From contig NZ_SPQK01000011.1 of the NCBI RefSeq assembly GCF_004570875.1, positions 85,000-148,999 on the forward strand: a stretch of 64,000 bases of DNA, written 5' to 3'. The notes under the pieces are model-generated. The model did no database searches and was not told where the DNA came from. It worked only from the letters and a program-made list of their open reading frames with translations. Numbering within the stretch: the first letter of the stretch is position 1; every line of letters starts with the position of its first letter. Positions 30,825-40,340 of the stretch are shown piece by piece. A program made the translations under genes and the position numbers. Source of the DNA: Blastococcus sp. CT_GayMR16. GTDB taxonomy: Bacteria; Actinomycetota; Actinomycetes; Mycobacteriales; Geodermatophilaceae.

Positions 30825-30908
30825 AGTTGATCATCGTCTGCCTGCTCCGTCGCGCGGCGTGCCGGCCGGACGAGCGGCGTGTCCCGTGCCCGCAGACGAT
30901 GATCAACT
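30825..30908. repeat. 84-bp palindromic element, copy 1
   Basis: Terminal inverted repeats of 17 bp (AGTTGATCATCGTCTGC at 30825-30841 and its exact complement at 30892-30908) enclose a GC-rich 50-base core. Copy 2 at 31865-31948 has exactly the same length, the same outer 12 bp, and aligned core blocks (CGGCGTG, GCGTGT, CGTGC). The right end supplies AGT-TGA, the last codon and stop of the leftward gene. It could act as a terminator; the family relation is read directly from the two copies. Confidence 0.85.
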
Positions 30909-31775
30909 CGCCTCCGGCGTCCAGCCTCGGTGGACCAGCGCCCGGCGGGTGCGGTCGACGATCGCGGAGCGACCGTGACGCGCGGCGAATCGGAGTACCA
31001 GCCAGTCGTCGGCCGCCATGAGCGAATACCGATCGATGTCCCGGGTGAACTGCTCGGAGTCGGCATGCTGGCGACCCTCGTACTCCAGCGCCACCTTCCA
31101 TCGGGGGTAGCCGAGATCGGCGTGGGCGACCTGGCGGCCCCACCGGTCGACGATCGGCAGCTGCAGCGCCGGCTCCGGTAGGTCGCTGTCCAGCAGCCAG
31201 TAGCGCATCAGGCTCTCCCGCGGCGAGGCCGCGCGGCCGTCGAGATGCGGCGCCCAGCGGCGTGCTCGCACGACCCCACGCACCCGGTCGGCGCGGACCA
31301 GCCGCCGGGCGAGGTCGTCGGGGTGCAGTCGACCCGCCCCCATCAGCCTGTCGCCGAGCACGAGCAGGTCGGGGGCAGGCAGCAGCGCCGCGAGGTCGAG
31401 AAATGTCTGCGCGCCCGACGTCACCCGGAGCCCGTGATGCTGCACGACGTCCTCGTCGTGGAGGCGGCGCACGTGGACCGTGAGGCCGGGCCGCTGGGGG
31501 AGGACCCGACGCGGACGCATGACGGCGTGCACGGTCGTCGACTCGCTGTCGGACGCCTCGTGGAGCACCGCGGCCGTGCGGAAGCCGAAGGCTGCGTCGG
31601 CCGGCAGCACCTTCGCCCACGCGGAACAGCGCTCCGCCAGGTCGGGCTCCACGGCCGACGACAGGTACAGGCCACGGCTGAGCTGGACGCCGTCCGCATG
31701 AATCTGTCGTCGGGTCACTCCCAGTCGACGCGCTTCTGACCAGGTGTACGAGGGCCCCAGCGGTATTCCGTCCAT
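30903..31775 (-). CDS. DUF559-type nuclease-like protein with AbiEi-like N-terminus
   Basis: A 290-residue protein of a type common in actinobacteria, usually labelled as an AbiEi-like antitoxin or DUF559 protein. The N-terminal winged-helix part has WSEARRLGVTRRQIHADG and LSRGLYLSS (about residues 11-42). The middle part has RTAAVLHEAS and HHGLRVTSGAQTFLDLA. The C-terminal domain resembles Vsr/DUF559 nucleases: HADLGYPRWKVALEYEGRQH holds the D...E-Y-E metal-site pattern (about residues 216-235), then DDWLVLRFAAR. No toxin partner is adjacent. ATG 31775 is used; the frame extends 33 codons further into copy 2 of the repeat. The stop codon lies in copy 1. Confidence 0.75.
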   Translation of the reverse strand: MDGIPLGPSYTWSEARRLGVTRRQIHADGVQLSRGLYLSSAVEPDLAERCSAWAKVLPADAAFGFRTAAVLHEASDSESTTVHAVMRPRRVLPQRPGLTVHVRRLHDEDVVQHHGLRVTSGAQTFLDLAALLPAPDLLVLGDRLMGAGRLHPDDLARRLVRADRVRGVVRARRWAPHLDGRAASPRESLMRYWLLDSDLPEPALQLPIVDRWGRQVAHADLGYPRWKVALEYEGRQHADSEQFTRDIDRYSLMAADDWLVLRFAARHGRSAIVDRTRRALVHRGWTPEAS

Positions 31776-31864
31776 CGCCGCAGGCTGCGGGCGCCGGTGC
31801 CTCGCTGACCGAGGTCTGCGCGATCTGGGGACACGGATACCCCCTGTGGATCCGCCCCAGCGGA

Positions 31865-31948
31865 AGTTGATCATCGGCTGCGTGCAGGCACCGACGGCGT
31901 GTCCGGCTCATCGGGTGCGTGTTGCGTGCACCCGGACGATGATCAACT
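31865..31948. repeat. 84-bp palindromic element, copy 2
   Basis: Second copy, exactly 1040 bp from copy 1 and in the same orientation. The outer 12 bp (AGTTGATCATCG and complement) match copy 1; the arm extends outward here by CGGA/TCCG to 31861-31952 and inward with mismatches. Its right end again supplies AGT-TGA to a leftward gene, the aldo/keto reductase. The two copies bracket the DUF559 gene. Confidence 0.85.
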
Positions 31949-32812
31949 TCCGTTCAGGCGGGCGATCTGGTCGGAGGAGAGGTCGAGGTCCGCGGCCGCC
32001 GCAGAGTCGATGATCGACACGGGACGGGAGGCACCGGGGATCGGCAGGACGACGTCGGCCTGCGCGAGGTGCCAGGCGAGCGTGACCCGGTAGACCGAGA
32101 CGTCGAGCTCGTCGGCCACCTCCGCGAAGGCGGGGGCCGTCGCGTCCAGCGAGCCCGCGGCAGACACCCCGCCGAACGGGCTCCACGGCAACCACGCCAG
32201 CCCGACCGCGGCACAGTGCACGAGCTCGACCGCCGAGGAGCGGTAGCCCGGCGAGAACTGGTTCTGCACGCTGACGAACGCGTCGCCGACGATCGCGCGG
32301 GCGGCGTCGATCTGGGCGACGTCCGCGTTCGAGATCCCGACCATCCGCACCAGGCCGTCGTCGACGAGCGACCGCACCGCGCCCATCGACTCCTCCCACG
32401 GCGTCGCCGGGTCGGGGCGGTGGAGCTGGTACAGCCCGATCGCGTCGACGTGCAGCCGCCGGAGGGAGGCCTCGCACGCCCGCCGGAGGTAGCCCGGCGA
32501 CCCGTCGAGCCCCCAGTCGCGGCCCTGCCGGGTGTGCCCGCCCTTGGTCGCCACGAGGACATCCGTCCGGCCGTAGGAGCGCAGGGCGTTGGCCACCAGC
32601 TCCTCGTTGTGCCCGAATTCGGACTCGTCGCGGGAGTAGGCGTCCGCGGTGTCGATCAGGGTCACCCCGGCGTCGAGGGCGGCGTGCACCACGGCCTCCG
32701 CCTCGGTGGGGGAGGGGCGGGCCTCCTTCGTGGACAGGGGCATCGCGCCGAGGCCGATTGCCCCGACGGACACGCGGCCGACGGTGGCGTTCCCGATGCT
32801 TCGCTGTCGCAC
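31943..32812 (-). CDS. Aldo/keto reductase
   Basis: TIM-barrel NADPH-dependent reductase of 289 residues, distinct in sequence from the one after hisS. Catalytic residues: Asp and Tyr in [14 protein letters not shown] (about residues 49-62), Lys in VATKGG, His in LYQLHRPDP. Cofactor-binding block: [10 protein letters not shown] near the C-terminus. GTG 32812 is the best start and leaves a 35-base gap to the divergent rarA; the frame is open further upstream but overlaps rarA. The final Ser and stop are encoded by the end of the 84-bp element. Confidence 0.92.
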   Translation of the reverse strand: MRQRSIGNATVGRVSVGAIGLGAMPLSTKEARPSPTEAEAVVHAALDAGVTLIDTADAYSRDESEFGHNEELVANALRSYGRTDVLVATKGGHTRQGRDWGLDGSPGYLRRACEASLRRLHVDAIGLYQLHRPDPATPWEESMGAVRSLVDDGLVRMVGISNADVAQIDAARAIVGDAFVSVQNQFSPGYRSSAVELVHCAAVGLAWLPWSPFGGVSAAGSLDATAPAFAEVADELDVSVYRVTLAWHLAQADVVLPIPGASRPVSIIDSAAAADLDLSSDQIARLNGS

Positions 32813-32847
32813 GGGTTCCGTCGTGCCCCGCGGGTAGCGTCGCAACC

Positions 32848-34182
32848 GTGAGTTCGCTGTTCGACGCGCCTGAGGACGGCGGGCCGGCCCCGGTCGACCC
32901 GGGTGCGCCCCTCGCCGTCCGCATGCGGCCGCGGGCGCTGGACGAGGTCGTCGGCCAGCAGCACCTGCTCGGCGAGCGGGCACCGCTCAGGAGACTGGTC
33001 GAGTCCGACGAGCCGATGTCGCTGGTCCTCTACGGCCCGCCCGGCACGGGCAAGACCACGCTCGCGCACGTCATCTCGCTGGCCACCTCGCGGCAGTTCG
33101 TGCAGCTGTCGGCCCTGGATTCCGGGGTCAAGGAGGTCCGCGCGGTCATCACCGCCGCCAAGCGGGAGCTGACCTACGCGGGCCGCCGCACGGTGCTCTT
33201 CATCGACGAGGTGCACCGCTTCTCCAAGACCCAGCAGGACTCGCTGCTGAGCGCGGTGGAGGACCGGATCGTCAGCCTGATCGCGGCGACCACCGAGAAC
33301 CCGTTCTTCTCCGTCGTGAGCCCCCTGCTCTCGCGCAGCCTGGTGCTGGCGTTGCAGCCCCTCTCCGACGACGACATCCGGGCCGTGCTGAAACGGGCGC
33401 TCAGCAGCGAACGCGGTCTCGACGGCGCGGTCACCCTCACCGAGGAGGCGCAAGCGCACCTGGTGCGGGTGGCCGGCGGGGACGCCCGCAAGGCCCTCAC
33501 CGCGCTGGAGTCCGGGGCCGGAGCCGCGGTCGCCGCAGGCACCGAGGTTCTGGACCTGGAGACCCTGGAGACGGCGGTCGCGCAGGCCGCCGTCCGCTAC
33601 GACCGGCAGGGCGACCAGCACTACGACGTCGCCAGCGCGCTGATCAAGAGCATCCGGGGCAGCGACGTCGACGCCGCGCTGCACTACCTGGCCCGGATGG
33701 TCGAGGCGGGCGAGGACCCGCGCTTCATCGCGCGCCGACTGGTCATCTCCGCGAGCGAGGACATCGGCATGGCCGACCCGACGGCCCTGCTCACCGCGGT
33801 CGCCGCCGCCGACGCGGTCGCCTTCATCGGCATGCCCGAGGGGCACTTCCCGCTGGCCCACGCCGTCGTCCACCTGGCCACCGCGCCGAAGTCCAACGCC
33901 GTCACCCTGGCCATGGGGGAGTCCGTCGCCGACGTCCGTGCGGGGTTGGCCGGGCCGGTGCCGCCCGGCCTGCGGGACGCCCATTACGCCGGCGCGAAGA
34001 AGCTCGGCCACGGCAAGACCTACGACTATCCGCACGCCCATCCCGACGGCGTCGTCCCGCAGCAGTACCCCCCGGATGCGCTGATCGGCAAGGACTACTA
34101 CCGGCCCACCAACCGCGGCGCCGAGGCCCGGATCGGGGAACGGCTGGCCAAGCTGCGGGCGATCATCCGCCGGACTCGCTGA
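32848..34182 (+). CDS. rarA: Replication-associated recombination protein A (RarA/MgsA AAA+ ATPase)
   Basis: AAA+ ATPase of 444 residues related to clamp loaders; it acts at stalled replication forks. It opens LFDAPEDG then [21 protein letters not shown]. Walker A is [12 protein letters not shown] (about residues 63-74), Walker [13 protein letters not shown], sensor 1 [12 protein letters not shown], and the C-terminal tetramerisation domain has [23 protein letters not shown] and KSNAV. GTG 32848 matches homologue length; the open frame upstream overlaps the divergent gene. It sits between aspS and alaS as in mycobacteria. Confidence 0.96.
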   Translation: MSSLFDAPEDGGPAPVDPGAPLAVRMRPRALDEVVGQQHLLGERAPLRRLVESDEPMSLVLYGPPGTGKTTLAHVISLATSRQFVQLSALDSGVKEVRAVITAAKRELTYAGRRTVLFIDEVHRFSKTQQDSLLSAVEDRIVSLIAATTENPFFSVVSPLLSRSLVLALQPLSDDDIRAVLKRALSSERGLDGAVTLTEEAQAHLVRVAGGDARKALTALESGAGAAVAAGTEVLDLETLETAVAQAAVRYDRQGDQHYDVASALIKSIRGSDVDAALHYLARMVEAGEDPRFIARRLVISASEDIGMADPTALLTAVAAADAVAFIGMPEGHFPLAHAVVHLATAPKSNAVTLAMGESVADVRAGLAGPVPPGLRDAHYAGAKKLGHGKTYDYPHAHPDGVVPQQYPPDALIGKDYYRPTNRGAEARIGERLAKLRAIIRRTR

Positions 34183-34279
34183 GCTCACGCGGGGGACGGA
34201 CGCCGCACGGACCCCGCGACTACTGTGACGGGGCCGGGACGTCGCCGGTCAAGCCGCACACCTGAGAACAGGAGCACGC

Positions 34280-34705
34280 GTGTCCGTAGGAGAGATCGCC
34301 GGGCTGATCGCAGCCGGCGCCCTGGTGCTGCTGGTCGTGCTCATCGCCGTGCCGCTGCTGAAGCTCGGGCGGACGTTGGACGAGACGACGCTGACCATCC
34401 GTCAGGTGCGCGAGCAGAGCGCGCCGATCCTGAGCCAGGCGAACACCACGGTGACCCACGTGAACTCGAACCTCGAGCGCGTCGACGACATCACCGGCAA
34501 CGCCGCCAACGTCTCCAGCAACGTCGCCGCACTCACCAGCGTCGTCGCCGCCACCCTCGGCAGCCCGCTGATCAAGGTGGCCGCCTTCAGCTACGGCGTC
34601 CGCAGCGCGACCAAGAAGAAGCGTGAGGGACAGGCCCTCGCCGAGTCGGCCCGGCGGGACAGGGACGACCGGCGTGCGCGCCGCGCAGCTCGGCGGGCCG
34701 CCTGA
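34280..34705 (+). CDS. DUF948 membrane-anchored coiled-coil protein
   Basis: A 141-residue protein with one N-terminal helix (IAGLIAAGALVLLVVLIAVPLL, about residues 6-27), a long heptad-like helix (LDETTLTIRQVREQSAPILSQANTTVTHVNSNLERVDDI), and an Arg/Lys-rich C-terminus (residues 110-141). This layout matches DUF948 proteins next to alaS in many actinobacteria. A structural role at the membrane is likely, but nothing more can be said. GTG 34280 follows GAACAGGAG. Its stop overlaps the next ATG (TGATG). Confidence 0.88.
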   Translation: MSVGEIAGLIAAGALVLLVVLIAVPLLKLGRTLDETTLTIRQVREQSAPILSQANTTVTHVNSNLERVDDITGNAANVSSNVAALTSVVAATLGSPLIKVAAFSYGVRSATKKKREGQALAESARRDRDDRRARRAARRAA

Positions 34706-34995
34706 TGCGGCGCCTGTTCTGGCTGGCCATGGGCATCACGATCGGCGCCCTCGTCGTGCGCAAGCTGAGCCGCGCCGCGGACAAGCTGACGCCGGGCGGG
34801 ATCGCGGGCTCCATCGCCGACGGGCTGCGTGACGTGGCGGACGCGATCGGCGACTTCGGCGCCGACATCCGCGCCGCCGCGGCCGAGCGCGAGGCGGAGC
34901 TGCGCGCGGGCACGGGCCTGGACGCACCGCTCCCGGCGGGTGACGAGATCCGGCTGCCCGGACGGCAGCGCGGCGCCCACTCCGCCGACCACTGA
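34705..34995 (+). CDS. Small conserved hypothetical protein before alaS
   Basis: A 96-residue protein beginning with a short hydrophobic stretch (LFWLAMGITIGALVV, residues 4-18), then RKLSRAADKLTPGGIAGSIADGLRDVADAIGDFGADIRAA, an amphipathic helical region, and a disordered tail. I know similar proteins only by this position between a DUF948 gene and alaS. It is translationally coupled to the DUF948 gene, so the two may work together at the membrane. Confidence 0.8.
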   Translation: MRRLFWLAMGITIGALVVRKLSRAADKLTPGGIAGSIADGLRDVADAIGDFGADIRAAAAEREAELRAGTGLDAPLPAGDEIRLPGRQRGAHSADH

Positions 34996-35059
34996 CCCCC
35001 GGCCGGTGACCCTGAGCTGTCCAGCTCCGGCGCCGGCCCCGCAGAACTGAGTTGACCTG

Positions 35060-37747
35060 ATGCAGACCGCCGAGATCCGCCGCCGATTCCTCGAGCACTT
35101 CGCCGAGCGCGGGCACACCGTGGTGCCCAGTGCCTCGCTGGTCTCCCCGGACCCGTCGCTGCTGTTCACCGTCGCCGGCATGGTGCCCTTCATCCCGTAC
35201 CTGACCGGCCGTGAGCCCGCCCCCTACGCGCGGGCGACCAGCGTGCAGAAGTGCGTCCGCACCCTCGACATCGAGGAGGTGGGCAAGACCACCCGGCACG
35301 GCACGTTCTTCCAGATGAACGGCAACTTCTCCTTCGGCGACTACTTCAAGGAGGGGGCGATCTCCTACGCCTGGGAGTTGATCACCGGCTCCGTCGAGGA
35401 GGGCGGGCTGGGCTTCGACCCCGAGAAGGTCTGGGCGACGGTCTACCTGGACGACGACGAGGCCGCCGACGCCTGGCACCGCATCGCCGGCCTGCCCAAG
35501 GAGCGCATCCAGCGCCTGGGCATGGACGATAACTACTGGTCGACCGGCGCGCCCGGGCCGGCCGGCCCCTGCTCGGAGATCTACATCGACCGCGGCCCGG
35601 AGTTCGGGCCGGACGGCGGCCCGGCCGTCGACAAGGCCGGCGACCGGTTCCTGGAGATCTGGAACCTCGTCTTCATGCAGTACGAGCGGGGCGCGGGCGA
35701 GGGCAAGGACTTCCCGATCCTCGGCGAGCTGCCCAAGAAGAACATCGACACCGGCATGGGTCTGGAGCGGGTCTCCTACCTGCTGCAGGGCGTCGACAAC
35801 ATGTACGAGATCGACGAGGTCGCCCCCGTGCTCCGCCGGGCGGCCGACCTGGCCGGCGTCACCTACGGCCGCGACCACGAGGCCGACGTCCGGCTCCGGG
35901 TGGTCGCCGACCACGTCCGCAGCGGGCTCATGCTCATCGGCGACGGCATCACACCCGGCAACGAGGGCCGCGGCTACATCCTGCGCCGGCTGCTGCGCCG
36001 CGCCGTCCGCTCGATGAAGCTGCTCGGGGTCGAGGACGCCTCGCTGCCCGAGCTGCTCCCGGTGTCCCGCGACGCGATGAGCGCCAGCTACCCCGAGCTG
36101 GCCACCGACTTCGCCCGGATCTCGGCGGTCGCCTACGCCGAGGAGGAGGCGTTCCGCCGCACCCTGTCGGCCGGGACGACGCTGTTCGACACCGCCGTCG
36201 CGAAGGCGAAGAAGGCCGGCACCCCGGCCCTCACCGGTGACCAGGCGTTCTCGCTGCACGACACGTACGGCTTCCCGATCGACGTCACCCTCGAGATGGC
36301 CGCCGAGCAGGGCGTGACCGTCGACGAGGAGGGCTTCCGCGAGCTGATGAAGCAGCAGCGCGACCGCGCCCGTGCCGACTCCCGCGCGAAGCGGACCGGC
36401 GCGGTCGACGTCCTGGCCTACCGCCGCCTGCTGGCCGACCACGGTCCCACCGACTGGCAGGCCTACGACACCCTGCACACCGACTCCCGGGTGCTCGCGC
36501 TCGTCTCCGACCTGGCCGGGGAGGACGACACCACCGAGGCCGCCGCGCCCGGCGAGATCACCCGCGTCGTCCTGGACCGGACGCCGTTCTACGCCGAGTC
36601 CGGTGGCCAGGTCGCCGACGCCGGCGTGCTCACCTGGGACGGCGGACGGGCCGAGGTCCTCGACGTCCAGCGGCCGGTCAAGGGCCTGGTCGTGCACCAG
36701 GTCCGCGTGCTCGAGGGGGAGCTGCGCGAGGGCGCGGAGCTCACCGCCGAGGTCGACTACGACTGGCGCCTGTCGGCGTGCCAGGCGCACTCGGGCACCC
36801 ACGTCGTGCACGCGGCGCTGCGGGAGGTGCTCGGCCCGCAGGCGCTGCAGTCGGGGTCCTTCAACCGCCCGGGCTACCTGCGGCTGGACTTCGCCTGGCA
36901 GGGCGGGCTCACCCAGCAGCAGCGGTCCGACATCGAGGACGTCGCCAACGCCGCCGTCCGGGCCGACCACCGCGTCACCGCGTCCTACATGACCCTGCCC
37001 GAGGCCCGGGCCTTCGGTGCGCTGGCGCTGTTCGGCGAGACCTACGGCGAGCAGGTCCGCGTCGTGGAGATCGGCGGCCCCTGGTCGCGCGAGCTCTGCG
37101 GTGGCACCCACGTGCGCGGCAGCGCGCAGATCGGCACCCTGGCGCTGACCGGCGAGTCGTCCGTCGGCTCCGGGTCCCGGCGCGTCGAGGCGGTCGTCGG
37201 ACTCGAGGGGTTCCGCTACCTGGCGCGCGAGCGCGACCTGGTCCGCCAGCTCGCCGACCTGCTGAAGGCGCCGCAGGACGGCCTGGTCGAGCGGGTCAGC
37301 GGGATGCTGGCGCGACTGCGCGACGTGGACAAGGAGCTCGCCGAGCTGCGGGGGCAGCAGTCGGTCGCCGCGGCCGGTCAGCTCGCCGCCGGGGCCACGG
37401 ACATCGACGGCGTCGCGCTGGTCACCGGCTCGCCGTCCGGTCTGGCCGGCGGGGACCTGCGCACGCTGGCGCTCGACGTTCGTGGCCGGCTTCCTGCCGA
37501 CAGGCCGGTCGTGGTCCTGCTCGCATCGGAATCCGGTGGCAAGGTGGCTCTCGTGGCCGCGCTGAACCAGGCCGCACTCGACCGCGGCCTGTCGGCCAAC
37601 GACGTGCTGCGGTCGGCCGCTCCGCCGGTCGGCGGGCGCGGCGGTGGCAAGGCGGACGTCGCCCAGGGCGGCGGAACGGATCCCGCGGGTATCCCCGCGG
37701 CATTGCAGGCCGGCGAGCAGGCGGTTGCAGCCGCCACGGGAAGGTGA
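35060..37747 (+). CDS. alaS: Alanyl-tRNA synthetase
   Basis: Charges tRNA-Ala and edits mischarged Ser/Gly (895 residues). The catalytic core opens MQTAEIRRRFLEHFAERGH and has VQKCVRTLDIEEVGKTTRHGTFFQM. The editing domain zinc ligands are HSGTHVVHAAL (HxxxH, about residues 577-587) and ELCGGTHVRG. The C-terminal C-Ala domain (GGRGGGKADVAQGGG) is intact. The stop overlaps ruvX (GTGA). Confidence 0.97.
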   Translation: MQTAEIRRRFLEHFAERGHTVVPSASLVSPDPSLLFTVAGMVPFIPYLTGREPAPYARATSVQKCVRTLDIEEVGKTTRHGTFFQMNGNFSFGDYFKEGAISYAWELITGSVEEGGLGFDPEKVWATVYLDDDEAADAWHRIAGLPKERIQRLGMDDNYWSTGAPGPAGPCSEIYIDRGPEFGPDGGPAVDKAGDRFLEIWNLVFMQYERGAGEGKDFPILGELPKKNIDTGMGLERVSYLLQGVDNMYEIDEVAPVLRRAADLAGVTYGRDHEADVRLRVVADHVRSGLMLIGDGITPGNEGRGYILRRLLRRAVRSMKLLGVEDASLPELLPVSRDAMSASYPELATDFARISAVAYAEEEAFRRTLSAGTTLFDTAVAKAKKAGTPALTGDQAFSLHDTYGFPIDVTLEMAAEQGVTVDEEGFRELMKQQRDRARADSRAKRTGAVDVLAYRRLLADHGPTDWQAYDTLHTDSRVLALVSDLAGEDDTTEAAAPGEITRVVLDRTPFYAESGGQVADAGVLTWDGGRAEVLDVQRPVKGLVVHQVRVLEGELREGAELTAEVDYDWRLSACQAHSGTHVVHAALREVLGPQALQSGSFNRPGYLRLDFAWQGGLTQQQRSDIEDVANAAVRADHRVTASYMTLPEARAFGALALFGETYGEQVRVVEIGGPWSRELCGGTHVRGSAQIGTLALTGESSVGSGSRRVEAVVGLEGFRYLARERDLVRQLADLLKAPQDGLVERVSGMLARLRDVDKELAELRGQQSVAAAGQLAAGATDIDGVALVTGSPSGLAGGDLRTLALDVRGRLPADRPVVVLLASESGGKVALVAALNQAALDRGLSANDVLRSAAPPVGGRGGGKADVAQGGGTDPAGIPAALQAGEQAVAAATGR

Positions 37748-38424
37748 CCAACGTGTCCGACTCCAACTACAACCCCGAGGACACCGGCCCGGTCGGCGGA
37801 CGGCGGCGCGAGCTGCCGGCCGTGCCGCCGGCGCGCCCGCGCACCGCGGCGCCGCAGCCGACCTACCACCCGACGACGGAGCTCGATCTCGGTCGGGCCT
37901 TCCCGCCGGTCTCCAACGAGACCAGCGAGATCGACCTCAGCGGCGGGTGGCCCGAGCACCTGAAGATCCCGCCCCGGCCGCCGGCGGGACAGCCCCAGGG
38001 CGGCCGCGTCCTGGGCGTGGACGTCGGCACGGTGCGCGTCGGCCTGGCGCTCTCCGACCCGACCGGCACCCTCGCCAGCCCCCTGGAGACCCTCCGCCGG
38101 GCCAAGAACCACAGCGATCTGGACCGCCTCGCCGCGCTGGTGGTGGAACACGAGGTGACAGAGGTGGTCGTGGGGGAGCCGGTGCATCTGTCGGGTGCGT
38201 CGGGCGCGTCCGCGGCGGATGCGGGCAATTACGCTCAGGAACTAGCCGACCGCATTCCGGATGTGCCGGTGATCCTGATCGACGAAAGGCTTTCCACCGT
38301 GACCGCAGCCAGTCACCTGCGCGAGGGCGGCATCGACAGCCGCAAGCAGCGCGCAGTGATCGACCAGGCGGCCGCCGTGGTCATCCTGCAACAGTTCCTC
38401 GACAGCCGGCGGCCCCGATCGTGA
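37744..38424 (+). CDS. ruvX: RuvX/YqgF-family RNase H-like protein (putative pre-16S rRNA nuclease)
   Basis: RNase H-fold protein thought to process the 5' end of 16S rRNA. The core starts at about residue 95 with RVLGVDVGTVRVGLALSDP and includes VVVGEPVHLSGASG, IDERLSTVTA and the final acidic VIDQAAAVVILQQFLDS. An N-terminal extension of about 94 residues is Pro-rich, probably disordered, and not part of the usual 140-residue protein. The start GTG 37744 overlaps alaS; GTG 37753 is an alternative. The stop overlaps mltG. Confidence 0.92.
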   Translation: MTNVSDSNYNPEDTGPVGGRRRELPAVPPARPRTAAPQPTYHPTTELDLGRAFPPVSNETSEIDLSGGWPEHLKIPPRPPAGQPQGGRVLGVDVGTVRVGLALSDPTGTLASPLETLRRAKNHSDLDRLAALVVEHEVTEVVVGEPVHLSGASGASAADAGNYAQELADRIPDVPVILIDERLSTVTAASHLREGGIDSRKQRAVIDQAAAVVILQQFLDSRRPRS

Positions 38425-40340
38425 CCGACGGCGGGGACCGGCGCGGACGTTCCTCGTCCGGGAACGGGTTGCCCCCGTTCGGCGTGCCGACCTCCGAGAT
38501 CCCCGGGTACGGCGTCCCGAGGTACGAGCCGGGCCGCTACGACCCGCCGAGCTGGCGCGCCGACCTGCCCCCCGTCCCCGTCCCCGACCGGTCGACCGGC
38601 GGCTTCGGGCGGGTCTCCGGCCTCCTCGACCGCCAGTTCGACGAGACCGATCCGGTCGTCGAGCCCGAGTGGTGGGCCTACGGCTCCAGCGACGACCCGC
38701 ACTACCCCCTCACCGCCCGCCACGGCGGCGACGACCGGCACGGCGCCCCCGACCGGGACTCCGGCTACGCCGACGACGAGGGCGCCGCCCAGCAGCACCC
38801 GTCCCTGCCCCTGCCGCCCCGGCCGCCGGGCGTGTGGGACCGGCTGCGTCCCCGCGAGGATGCCTCCGCCGACGACGACGCGACCGTCGCCCACGGGACC
38901 CTCGGCGGCACGCCGCTCGACAGGGATCCGCGTGGCGGCCAGACGTCCCGTCCCGTGGGCGGTCACCGCTCGGACGAGGACGACGACGACGTCGACGACT
39001 TCGACGACAGCACCGACGCGCACCCCATCGACGACGACCTGCGGGCCTGGGACGACCAGACCGGTGGGCTGGAGGTCATCGGCGCGCACGTCGAGGAGGA
39101 CGCGCCGCGCCCCCGGGGCCGCCGCGCCCGTCGCGAGGAGGCGCTCCGCGCAGAGGCCGCCTCGGCCGAACGCGCCCGTGCGCGGCGCTCGGACGACACC
39201 GGCCGCCACCACGACACCGGCCACGACGCGCTCGTGCACGACGAAGCGTTCGGCGAGGACATCCCGGTCAAGCCCTACGACCCCAGGACCGGCCGGGCCC
39301 GCCGCAAGCGCAGTCCGGTCGCCGTCCTGATCTCGCTGCTGGTGCTCGGCGGTCTCGTCTTCGGCATCGTCGTCGGCGGCCAGCGGCTGCTCGAGCTGAT
39401 CAACCCGGCCTCGCAGGACTACGCCGGGCAGGGCACCGGCGAGGTGCAGGTCCGCGTCCAGGACGGCGACACGCTCAGTGACATCGCCCGGACGCTGGTG
39501 ACGGCCGACGTCGTCGCCTCCATCGGCCCCTTCGTCGACGCGGCCGAGGCCAACGCCGCCGCGGTGGGCATCCAGCCCGGCGTCTACGGGATGCGGCTGC
39601 AGATGAGCGGCCAGGCGGCCCTCGACCTGCTGCTCGACCCCTCGGCGCGGTTGCTCTCCCGGGTGACCCTGCCCGAGGGGCTCACCGTCACGCAGGCGCT
39701 GACCCGCATCGCGGAGCAGACCGGCACACCGATCGCGGAGCTCGAGGCCGTGGCGGCCGACCCGGTGGCCCTGGGCCTGCCGGCCTACGCCAACGGCGTG
39801 CTGGAGGGCTTCCTCTTCCCGGCCACCTACGACATCGAGCCCGACGACGCCCCGGCCGACGTGCTGCGCCAGATGGTCGCCCGCGCGGTCCAGGCGCTCG
39901 ACGAGCTGCAGATCCCCGAGGACCAGCGGCTCACCGTGCTGACGAAGGCCAGCCTCGTGCAGGCGGAGGCCGGCTCGGTCGAGGACATGGGCAAGGTTGC
40001 CCGCGTCCTGGAGAACCGGCTCGCCGACGGCATGCCGCTGCAGCTGGACACGACGGTCAACTACGCGAACGGGAAGGGCGGGATCACCACCACCGCCCAG
40101 GACCGGCAGAACCCCTCGCCGTACAACACCTACGTCCACCCCGGGCTGCCGCCGGGCGCCATCAACAACCCGGGTGAGGACGCACTGCGGGCGGTCCTCA
40201 GCCCGACGGCGGGCGACTGGCGGTTCTTCGTGGTCGTCGACCCCGACACCGGGGACACCCGGTTCGCCGTGACCGGCGAGGAGCACCAGCAGAACGTGCT
40301 GCTGTTCCAGCAGTGGTTGCGGGACAACCCCGAGGGATGA
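38421..40340 (+). CDS. mltG: Endolytic murein transglycosylase MltG with long cytoplasmic extension
   Basis: Membrane-bound lytic transglycosylase that cleaves nascent glycan strands and sets their length. The YceG catalytic domain (about residues 335-639) has a LysM-like QVRVQDGDTLSDIARTLV and the catalytic Glu, probably Glu516 in LVQAEAGS, followed by ARVLENRL and HPGLPPGAINNPG. One transmembrane helix lies at about 299-321 (AVLISLLVLGGLVFGIVVGG). The N-terminal 295 residues are acidic and disordered, with DEDDDDVDDFDD, and almost double the usual length. The ruvX-mltG-aroE order is conserved in mycobacteria. Confidence 0.94.
   Translation: MTDGGDRRGRSSSGNGLPPFGVPTSEIPGYGVPRYEPGRYDPPSWRADLPPVPVPDRSTGGFGRVSGLLDRQFDETDPVVEPEWWAYGSSDDPHYPLTARHGGDDRHGAPDRDSGYADDEGAAQQHPSLPLPPRPPGVWDRLRPREDASADDDATVAHGTLGGTPLDRDPRGGQTSRPVGGHRSDEDDDDVDDFDDSTDAHPIDDDLRAWDDQTGGLEVIGAHVEEDAPRPRGRRARREEALRAEAASAERARARRSDDTGRHHDTGHDALVHDEAFGEDIPVKPYDPRTGRARRKRSPVAVLISLLVLGGLVFGIVVGGQRLLELINPASQDYAGQGTGEVQVRVQDGDTLSDIARTLVTADVVASIGPFVDAAEANAAAVGIQPGVYGMRLQMSGQAALDLLLDPSARLLSRVTLPEGLTVTQALTRIAEQTGTPIAELEAVAADPVALGLPAYANGVLEGFLFPATYDIEPDDAPADVLRQMVARAVQALDELQIPEDQRLTVLTKASLVQAEAGSVEDMGKVARVLENRLADGMPLQLDTTVNYANGKGGITTTAQDRQNPSPYNTYVHPGLPPGAINNPGEDALRAVLSPTAGDWRFFVVVDPDTGDTRFAVTGEEHQQNVLLFQQWLRDNPEG

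Noticed and set aside
30903..31775. Toxin-antitoxin pair around the AbiEi-like gene
   Set aside because: No nucleotidyltransferase-type AbiEii toxin or other small partner lies on either side; neighbours are an aminotransferase and an aldo/keto reductase.
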